DNA of 5,647 nt, taken from assembly GCA_017648235.1 (NCBI GenBank), contig JAGCIZ010000128.1, positions 1 to 5,647 of the forward strand, in the 5' to 3' direction. Position 1 is the first letter of the stretch; each line of letters begins with the position of its first letter. Made by a program: the position numbers and the translations under genes. This document shows, in pieces, positions 1 through 4,483 of the stretch. A model generated the notes under the pieces. It was not told where the DNA came from and searched no databases. It saw only the letters and a program-made list of their open reading frames with translations. The stretch is from Paludibacteraceae bacterium (GTDB lineage Bacteria > Bacteroidota > Bacteroidia > Bacteroidales > Paludibacteraceae).

Positions 1-303
1 CAATACAAAGATATTGTTGTGGTTGACCGCACAGTTGGTTTAGATGCAGTTGCTGCAGAAAGTGAATTGAAGGTATATCCAAACCCATTTGTTGAAAGAG
101 TGTCGATGCTATTCCCACAAGGCGGTGATTATACGTTCTTGATTGTAAACATGGAAGGAAAATGCATTTATTCTCAAAGCAAAAATGTTACTGATGGAGA
201 ATTGGTGAATCTTCAAGTAAATGGAGAAAAAGGTATGTATATTTTGCAAGTTATTGGTAAAGACGACAAGGTCTTGAAAGCAGTTAAACTTGAAAAGAAA
301 TAA
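1..303 (+). CDS. C-terminal end of a T9SS-secreted protein (type A sorting domain), 5' partial
   Basis: The frame is open from base 1 and ends at TAA 301-303, giving 100 visible codons. The GTG at 19 is an internal valine, not a start, because the frame continues upstream without a stop. The visible part is a Por secretion-system C-terminal sorting domain (TIGR04183-like). Codons 25-30 read VYPNPF, the usual opening motif. Alternating beta-strand residues follow, then a GMYILQV strand at codons 78-84 and a final strand ending in VKLEKK. In this family the domain guides the protein from the periplasm through the type IX machinery, is cleaved by the sortase-like PorU, and the cargo is often attached to the cell surface. 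The functional domain of the cargo lies outside the window, so the enzyme or adhesin cannot be named. The gene ends just before an intrinsic terminator and is a separate unit from the RNA genes downstream. Confidence 0.9.
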   Translation, partial: QYKDIVVVDRTVGLDAVAAESELKVYPNPFVERVSMLFPQGGDYTFLIVNMEGKCIYSQSKNVTDGELVNLQVNGEKGMYILQVIGKDDKVLKAVKLEKK

Positions 304-337
304 ATGTATCTCATCTCTCAAAAGAGAGTTTAATAAG

Positions 338-373
338 AAAAGAGTCCTTGAAAAAAAAGGGACTCTTTTTTTT
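338..373 (+). terminator. Rho-independent terminator of the T9SS-cargo gene
   Basis: A perfect 10-bp stem pairs AAAAGAGTCC (338-347) with GGACTCTTTT (360-369). The loop is A-rich (348-359) and a run of T continues to 373. It lies 34 nt after the stop codon. A smaller hairpin, CTCTC-AAAA-GAGAG at 315-328, precedes it but has no T tract, so it is not a terminator by itself. Confidence 0.9.
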
Positions 374-391
374 GCTATATTTTGTGGCAGA

Positions 392-439
392 TTATTTGTA
401 AAAAAAAGTGGCTGATAAAAATGTTTTATTTGTAAAAAA
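392..439. repeat. 14-bp perfect direct repeat in the AT-rich leader upstream of the SRP RNA
   Basis: TTATTTGTAAAAAA occurs at 392-405 and again at 426-439. The copies are offset by 34 bp, about three helical turns. The rest of 376-443 shows no open frame or hairpin that I can support. The second copy lies just upstream of the SRP RNA promoter box. It could be a protein-binding or upstream-activation element, but AT-rich sequence can also produce such repeats by chance. Confidence 0.5.
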
Positions 440-443
440 TTAT

Positions 444-451
444 TACTTTTG
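444..451 (+). promoter_or_regulatory. Promoter -7 box (TAnnTTTG) for the SRP RNA / tRNA-Thr unit
   Basis: TACTTTTG at 444-451 matches the Bacteroidota primary sigma factor -7 consensus TAnnTTTG. A start about 5 nt downstream, near 456, would coincide with the 5' end of the SRP RNA closing helix at 455. That agreement is the main support. The -33 element is unclear: the nearest TTTG (429-432) is closer than usual. Confidence 0.65.
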
Positions 452-454
452 CCG

Positions 455-555
455 CCGAGTAAGTCCTCCACGACCAGCTCCCTTTGAATTCCCCCAGGGC
501 TTGACCGCAGCAAGGGTAGAAGGTTGTAGCGGTGCGATGTAGGTAGCTTACTCGG
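455..555 (+). ncRNA. ffs: Signal recognition particle RNA, small bacterial type (4.5S-like)
   Basis: This RNA binds Ffh and carries ribosome-nascent chain complexes to the FtsY receptor for co-translational membrane insertion. Its ends pair in a 9-bp helix, CCGAGTAAG (455-463) with CTTACTCGG (547-555). Between them lies the long imperfect hairpin typical of the family. The domain IV core is visible: CCC-CAGG at 492-498 faces AGCA-AGGG at 509-516, which is the conserved internal loop recognised by the Ffh M domain. The apical 10-mer GCUUGACCGC (499-508) has the usual length, but it carries UUGACC in place of the common C-GGAA-G closure, so the loop is not GNRA. The 3' end abuts a tRNA after 3 nt and no terminator separates them. 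Exact ends are estimated from the helix, within a few bases. Confidence 0.9.
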
Positions 556-558
556 TTC

Positions 559-632
559 GCCTCTTTAGCTCAGTTGGCCAGAGCACGTGATTTGTAATCT
601 CGGGGTCGTTGGTTCGAATCCGACAAGAGGCT
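559..632 (+). tRNA. tRNA-Thr, anticodon UGU
   Basis: A full 74-nt cloverleaf can be folded. The acceptor stem is GCCTCTT (559-565) with AAGAGGC (625-631), and the discriminator is U632. The D stem is GCTC/GAGC (568-571/581-584). The anticodon stem is CGTGA/TCTCG (586-590/598-602) with a 7-nt loop, TTTGTAA, that places TGT at 593-595. The variable loop is 5 nt. The T stem is GTTGG/CCGAC (608-612/620-624) with loop TTCGAAT. The anticodon reads ACA and, by wobble, other ACN threonine codons. CCA is not encoded (CAA follows the discriminator), so it must be added by nucleotidyltransferase. The anticodon stem has one U-U mismatch (588/600). Confidence 0.95.
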
Positions 633-641
633 CAAAAAAAG

Positions 642-678
642 AAAGCAAGAATCCGATGTTTGGGTTCTTGCTTTTTTT
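642..678 (+). terminator. Rho-independent terminator of the SRP RNA / tRNA-Thr unit
   Basis: AAAGCAAGAA (642-651) pairs with TTCTTGCTTT (665-674). The stem extends by U-G and two C-G pairs (652-654 with 662-664), closing a loop at 655-661. Seven T follow at 672-678. It lies 9 nt after the tRNA and is the first terminator downstream of the SRP RNA promoter box. Confidence 0.9.
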
Positions 679-688
679 ATTATTTTTG
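659..688 (+). promoter_or_regulatory. Candidate promoter for the DUF4199-to-HD operon
   Basis: TTTG at 659-662 (a -33 type element) and TATTTTTG at 681-688 (-7 type, consensus TAnnTTTG) are separated by 18 nt, close to the usual Bacteroidota spacing. Transcription would start near 693, leaving a leader of about 28 nt before the ATG at 721. The -33 part lies inside the loop and 3' arm of the preceding terminator. AT-rich sequence makes chance matches fairly likely. Confidence 0.5.
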
Positions 689-720
689 CTATTCTTATTT
701 TATAAAACTATTTTATTGAT

Positions 721-1218
721 ATGAAACCAGATGCAGTAAAGCACGCTATGTATTTTGGGCTTTTATTGGGCGTGTTGTTTAGTGCTAATTTTTTGACTCA
801 AACATCTGTCAACGTTGTAGTAAATAGTTTGCAGTTTGTTTTTATAGGACTGATTCCTTACGTTGTTTTTTTAATGATGAAACATTGCCGTGAAAATGTT
901 TTTGAAGGGATGATAACTTATTCACAATCGTTTTTTTATGGGTTGCAGTTATTTTTTTATGCTTCGGTTGTTTCTGCTGCATTAAAGTATTTTTATTTTA
1001 AATTTATAAATCCTCTTTACTTGAAAGATCTAAAGAACGCAAGTATGAAAATTCTTGAGGAGCTCAATTATCCTATGACAGAGGAATTTGTATCGGCAGC
1101 AGATAAAGTTTTTCTTCCTTTGAATATGTCTTTGCAATATATTTGGACAAATATGTTTCTCGGACTTTTTTTGTTGCTAATATTGTCAGCTTTTCTAAAG
1201 AAAAAGCAAAGTGAATAG
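721..1218 (+). CDS. DUF4199 family integral membrane protein
   Basis: This 165-residue protein is mostly hydrophobic. Helices can be placed at about residues 10-26, 30-53, 70-90 and 141-159, with a polar loop rich in Lys, Glu and Asp at about 96-130 between helices 3 and 4 and a basic tail (KKKQSE). The segment FEGMITYSQSFFYG (61-74), a Gly/Tyr/Ser-rich entry into the third helix, together with the overall topology fits the Bacteroidota family DUF4199. No biochemical function is known to me for this family. It commonly sits directly before a family 2 glycosyltransferase, as here, so a role as partner or accessory of the lipid-linked sugar transferase is a reasonable inference. ATG 721 is the first start after a short AT-rich leader and no Shine-Dalgarno is visible, which is normal in this phylum. 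It is the first gene of the probable operon. Confidence 0.85.
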   Translation: MKPDAVKHAMYFGLLLGVLFSANFLTQTSVNVVVNSLQFVFIGLIPYVVFLMMKHCRENVFEGMITYSQSFFYGLQLFFYASVVSAALKYFYFKFINPLYLKDLKNASMKILEELNYPMTEEFVSAADKVFLPLNMSLQYIWTNMFLGLFLLLILSAFLKKKQSE

Positions 1219-1241
1219 ATGATCTAAAAAAAGAAAAGTTT

Positions 1242-2192
1242 ATGGATATTTCTTTAATTATACCTTTATATAACGAAGCAGATTCGTTGCCAGAACTTCA
1301 TTCTTGGATAAAGAGAGTGATGGTAGAGAATGGTTATTCATACGAAGTTGTTTTTGTCGATGATGGAAGTACCGATGCATCAAGACGTATAATCAAGGAT
1401 TTGATGGGTGAAGATAGCTGTGTAAGATTAGTCGCTTTTCAGCGTAATTATGGAAAATCAGCAGCGCTTTTTTGTGGTTTTGAACGAGCAAAAGGAGATG
1501 TGGTAATTACAATGGATGCCGATTTGCAAGACTCTCCTGATGAAATACCAGAACTTTATAGAATGATAAAAGAAGAGGGATTTGATCTTGTTTCGGGTTG
1601 GAAAAAGAAACGTTTTGATAGCAAACTATCAAAAAATATTCCTTCAAAAATTTATAATGCTACCGCACGAATGGTAACAGGACTAAAACTTCACGATATG
1701 AATTGTGGGTTGAAGGCCTATAAAAACGAGGTAGTAAAGAGCATAGAAGTTTTTGGAGAAATGCACCGATATATCCCTTACTTAGCAAAAAATGCCGGAT
1801 TTACTAAGATAGGCGAAAAAGTGGTGCAACATCAGGCTAGAAAGTATGGAAAAAGTAAATTCGGATTGGACCGTTTTGTTCATGGCTATTTGGATTTGTT
1901 TACACTTTGGTTTTTGTCCAAGTTTGGGAAAACTCCAATGCATTTTTTTGGACTTTGGGGAAGTGTGATGTTTGTTCTTGGATTGTTGGCCGTAATAATT
2001 GTTGGAGCTATTAAATTTGCTGCAATAGTTGGAAATATAAAAGCACCTCTTATTACAAGTTTGCCTTATTTCTATATTGCTCTAACTATGATGATTATTG
2101 GTACTCAGATGTTTTTAACGGGTTTCTTGGGTGAATTGGTTCTAAGAAATTCGGAAGAGAGAAACAGTTATAAAATAGCAGAGGATTTGTAA
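1242..2192 (+). CDS. Membrane-anchored family 2 glycosyltransferase (GtrB / DPM1-like polyprenyl-phosphate sugar transferase)
   Basis: The 316-residue protein has an N-terminal GT-A catalytic domain and two C-terminal membrane helices. Visible motifs are the IIPLYNEADSLPEL start of the fold (6-19), VDDGSTD (39-45) for nucleotide binding, RNYGKSAAL (68-76), and the metal-binding DADLQDSPDEIP (92-103). MNCGLKAY (153-160), EMHRYIP (173-179) and RKYGKSKFGLDRF (200-212) are typical of the DPM1/GtrB/ArnC group. Helices lie at about 234-262 and 271-300. By family, it moves a sugar from a nucleotide donor to undecaprenyl phosphate on the cytoplasmic face of the inner membrane, feeding glycan or lipid A modification. 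The particular sugar cannot be read from the sequence. It starts 23 nt after the DUF4199 gene, with an A/G-rich stretch just upstream of the ATG. Confidence 0.92.
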   Translation: MDISLIIPLYNEADSLPELHSWIKRVMVENGYSYEVVFVDDGSTDASRRIIKDLMGEDSCVRLVAFQRNYGKSAALFCGFERAKGDVVITMDADLQDSPDEIPELYRMIKEEGFDLVSGWKKKRFDSKLSKNIPSKIYNATARMVTGLKLHDMNCGLKAYKNEVVKSIEVFGEMHRYIPYLAKNAGFTKIGEKVVQHQARKYGKSKFGLDRFVHGYLDLFTLWFLSKFGKTPMHFFGLWGSVMFVLGLLAVIIVGAIKFAAIVGNIKAPLITSLPYFYIALTMMIIGTQMFLTGFLGELVLRNSEERNSYKIAEDL

Positions 2193-2209
2193 CTAAAAAA
2201 AGGTTATGT

Positions 2210-2731
2210 ATGGAAATGTTTCTTGAAATATGTAAATATGTTTTCCCTAGTATAGTAACGCTTATCGCAGTTGTTCTTGTACTGAAAAAAATGTTGAACA
2301 GCGAGGAGGAAAGAAGAAATTTTGAATTACGAAAGCAGAATGCTTCGACTATTACTCCTATTCGTTTACGTGGTTATGAACGTATGGTTCTTTTCTTGGA
2401 ACGTACTCAGCCAAATTCTCTCTTGATGCGTCAGGATTTATCTAAAAAAACATGCTTTCAGTTGCAGAAGGAGTTGCTAAACCAAATAAGAAATGAATTT
2501 GATCACAATGTTGCACAGCAAATTTATGTTTCTCAAGAGGCATGGAGTTTGGTTGTAAATGCAAAGGAGAGCCTTTTGAAATTGGTGAATATATCTGCCG
2601 CTCAGTTTCCTGCAGATGAAAAAGCTATACGTATGGCAGAATTTATGATTCAAACTTATTCGCAAACTGCCGATACTCCAACTGAAAAAGCTATAAATTT
2701 TTTACGAAACGAAATAAAGGTTAATTTTTAG
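2210..2731 (+). CDS. Single-pass membrane protein, DUF7935-like, function unknown
   Basis: The protein has 173 residues. A membrane helix lies near the N-terminus (about 8-26: CKYVFPSIVTLIAVVLVLK), followed by a charged linker (EEERRNFELRKQ) and a soluble, mainly helical domain. RLRGYERMVLFLERTQPNSLLMR (about 52-74) and FDHNVAQQIYVSQEAW (about 97-112) match my memory of a conserved but uncharacterised Bacteroidota family now called DUF7935. That assignment is from recall and was not searched. The topology suggests a cytoplasmic domain tethered to the inner membrane. ATG 2210 was chosen because an AAGG stretch ends 6 nt before it; ATG 2216 (Met3) is a possible alternative. The gene begins 17 nt after the glycosyltransferase and ends 3 nt before the nitroreductase, so it is probably co-transcribed with both. 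Confidence 0.75.
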   Translation: MEMFLEICKYVFPSIVTLIAVVLVLKKMLNSEEERRNFELRKQNASTITPIRLRGYERMVLFLERTQPNSLLMRQDLSKKTCFQLQKELLNQIRNEFDHNVAQQIYVSQEAWSLVVNAKESLLKLVNISAAQFPADEKAIRMAEFMIQTYSQTADTPTEKAINFLRNEIKVNF

Positions 2732-2734
2732 GAT

Positions 2735-3244
2735 ATGAGCTTTTTGGATTTAGTAAAAAAACGTTATTCGGTTCGCGAATTTATTTCAAAAACTGTTGAG
2801 AAAGAAAAGATAAATTATATAGTTGAGTCAGTTCGTTTGGCTCCGTCTGCAGTGAATAAACAACCGTGGAAGTTGTTTTATGTAACAGAACAAAGGTTGT
2901 TGCAGCAGCTTTCTGATTGTTATAGCCGAGAATGGTTCAAAACTGCGCCTGCATGCTTTGTAGTTTGTGGTAATCATAATGAAGCATGGCATCGTTTTGA
3001 CGGAAAGGATCATTGTGATGTGGATATCTCAATTGCAGTTGAGCATTTGGTTCTTGCAGCTGCAGAACAAGGTTTGGGAACTTGTTGGGTTTGTAACTTT
3101 GACGCTAAGAAATGTTCGGAAATAATGAATCTTTCAGCGGAGATGGAACCAATAGCTTTGATTCCCATTGGTTATGCTTCAACAGAAGTTGTTCCAGAGA
3201 AAAAAAGAAAGGCGTTGAATGAGATTTTTGAAGTAATAGAGTGA
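2735..3244 (+). CDS. Nitroreductase family protein (FMN-dependent oxidoreductase)
   Basis: This 169-residue protein is a compact member of the nitroreductase superfamily, cytosolic FMN enzymes that usually work as dimers and reduce substrates with NAD(P)H. The FMN-phosphate motif is RYSVREF (10-16) with R10, S12 and R14. APSAVNKQPWKLF (36-48) supplies the conserved Ser/Asn and the QPW turn. DVDISIAVEHLVLAAAEQGLGTCWV (95-119) is the dimer-core helix and Gly-rich loop of the family, and PIGYA (144-148) is the usual C-terminal strand. The length is at the short end of the family (about 170-220). The natural substrate cannot be inferred, and nitroreduction is only the family name. The ATG is 3 nt after the previous stop. 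The stop codon overlaps the GTG start of the next gene by 4 nt (GTGA), which suggests translational coupling. Confidence 0.92.
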   Translation: MSFLDLVKKRYSVREFISKTVEKEKINYIVESVRLAPSAVNKQPWKLFYVTEQRLLQQLSDCYSREWFKTAPACFVVCGNHNEAWHRFDGKDHCDVDISIAVEHLVLAAAEQGLGTCWVCNFDAKKCSEIMNLSAEMEPIALIPIGYASTEVVPEKKRKALNEIFEVIE

Positions 3245-3720
3245 AGAAATTAATATTTACTTTATCAATAATGTTGTTGTTTATGGCATGTTCCAACGAT
3301 GAGGAATGTCGTCAGCAACTTTATGTTGTAGTAGGTGTTGATATGAAGCAGACGCTTTTTGATGCCTATGAGGAAGACTATATAACAAAAGAATTTATCT
3401 CCGATAGTATTACGATATTTGGTCTTGGTCGTGATTCACTTCTTTACAACAAAGCGCAAATAAAAACGTTTGATTTGCCTCTAAAAAAAACAAAGGAGGA
3501 AACTCAGTTTGTTCTTTATACAAATGGAATCTACGATACGCTTTCTTTTAAACATACTAATGATACCAATTATATTTCGATGGCTTGCGGTTGCTTGATT
3601 CAATCAACTATTACGGACGTAACGGTTACTAGTAATAAACTTGATTCAGTTGTTTTGAAGGAACCTAAAGTGATTAATAGTCGTATTGTAAATATTGAGC
3701 TTTACTTTAAAACTAATTAG
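3241..3720 (+). CDS. DUF6452 family lipoprotein, GTG start
   Basis: The protein has 159 residues. A lipoprotein signal peptide is clear: KK at 2-3, a hydrophobic core at 4-15 and a lipobox FMAC ending at Cys17. The next residues are SNDEE, an acidic run resembling the Bacteroidota lipoprotein export signal that sends lipoproteins to the outer surface. The mature part looks beta-rich and has three further cysteines, C23, C116 and C118, in an ACGC motif, which could form disulfides or a metal site. This layout fits the uncharacterised family DUF6452, usually found next to DUF6048 as here; the name is from recall. GTG 3241 is chosen because the next in-frame ATG (3271, Met11) would destroy the signal peptide. 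The start overlaps the nitroreductase stop by 4 nt, so translation is probably coupled. Confidence 0.82.
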   Translation: MKKLIFTLSIMLLFMACSNDEECRQQLYVVVGVDMKQTLFDAYEEDYITKEFISDSITIFGLGRDSLLYNKAQIKTFDLPLKKTKEETQFVLYTNGIYDTLSFKHTNDTNYISMACGCLIQSTITDVTVTSNKLDSVVLKEPKVINSRIVNIELYFKTN

Positions 3721-3725
3721 AGGAG

Positions 3726-4472
3726 TTGAATAGATTTTTCAAAATATTGATTTTTTGTTTGTTGGCAAGTTTCTCTTGCTTGCAACTTTATGCGGTGGAG
3801 GAAGCAAGAACAGATTCTCTTCACTCAAAAAAGTCAAGAATAAAAAAGAACAACGATCAGATTTATTACGGATTTTCAACACATCTGGATCTAGCATCTC
3901 CTGTTATTACACCATTGGCTAATAATTTGGTTGTGTCGGCTGAAGCCGCTTTTGTTGTAAATTTGTTGCAAAAATATTTTCCGATAGTAGAGGTGGGATA
4001 TACTTATGTGAATAAGCATGATTCTATTTATGAGGTAAATTATAAAACTTCAGCCCCGTTTTTTCGTCTTGGAATAAATTATAGTCTGATGAAAACAAAG
4101 ACAAAAGAGGGAGAGAAAAAAGTGGTTTTGAATTATCCTTATATTGGACTTCGTTATGGATTTACTGTAATGAAACATCAACTAGAAGGTGTAACCATTA
4201 CTGATAAATATTGGGGAGAAAATGCACCTCTTGCTTTTCCAGAGAAACTGATTTATGTGGGTTGGTTGGAATTGGTTGCAGGTGTAAGAGTTGCTATTGC
4301 CAAGAGTTTTACAATGGGTTGGAATGTTCGAATTGGTTTGCTTCCTCATGCCTCAGGTAAAAATGTTAAAAATCAGCTTTGGTATATTCCGGGTTTTGGT
4401 AAAACAAGTAATACTCCTTTTATGTTTAATTATACCATAGGATATACTTTTAGAACAAAAAAAGATAAGTAA
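3726..4472 (+). CDS. DUF6048 family exported protein, probable outer-membrane beta-barrel, TTG start
   Basis: The protein has 248 residues. Residues 1-23 form a type I signal peptide: N2-R3 and K6, a hydrophobic core ILIFCLLASFS, and likely cleavage after LYA (A23). The mature protein has alternating aromatic/hydrophobic strands, for example IYYGFSTHLDL, FPIVEVGYTYV, APFFRLGINYSL, YPYIGLRYGFTV, LELVAGVRVAI, MGWNVRIGLL and a final FMFNYTIGYTF, as in small outer-membrane barrels. The family name DUF6048 is from recall, and function is unknown. TTG 3726 is the most plausible start: the frame has a stop at 3714-3716 with no ATG or GTG between, and later TTG codons would lose the charged N-terminus. 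AGGAG (3721-3725) directly abuts the TTG, leaving no usual spacer. It lies 5 nt after its DUF6452 partner, so the two may act together in the envelope. Confidence 0.8.
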   Translation: MNRFFKILIFCLLASFSCLQLYAVEEARTDSLHSKKSRIKKNNDQIYYGFSTHLDLASPVITPLANNLVVSAEAAFVVNLLQKYFPIVEVGYTYVNKHDSIYEVNYKTSAPFFRLGINYSLMKTKTKEGEKKVVLNYPYIGLRYGFTVMKHQLEGVTITDKYWGENAPLAFPEKLIYVGWLELVAGVRVAIAKSFTMGWNVRIGLLPHASGKNVKNQLWYIPGFGKTSNTPFMFNYTIGYTFRTKKDK

Positions 4473-4483
4473 GATAGAAAAAG

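Noticed and set aside
315..328. Small hairpin CTCTC-AAAA-GAGAG after the first stop codon
   Set aside because: The five-pair stem has no following T tract and lies just before a far stronger terminator. It may shape the 3' end of the mRNA, but I cannot support a separate function.
376..443. Possible riboswitch or small RNA in the AT-rich leader before the SRP RNA
   Set aside because: No stem-loops of useful stability or conserved motifs are visible. Only the direct repeat and the promoter box can be supported.
109..513. Minus-strand open frame of 134 codons
   Set aside because: It runs antisense across the T9SS sorting domain, the terminator and half of the SRP RNA. Its product is Phe/Leu/Asn-rich with no recognisable domain, so it is a shadow frame.
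2206..2208. ATG as an alternative start for the DUF7935-like gene
   Set aside because: It is out of frame with the long reading frame. ATG 2210 is in frame and has an A/G-rich stretch before it.
3271..3273. ATG as the DUF6452 start
   Set aside because: Starting at Met11 would remove the basic N-terminus and most of the hydrophobic core, breaking a clear lipoprotein signal. GTG 3241 with the 4-nt overlap is better.
3726..3788. DUF6048 protein as a lipoprotein (Cys18 in SFSC)
   Set aside because: The -3 residue is Ser rather than Leu/Val/Ile, and a better type I cleavage site (LYA) follows at residue 23.
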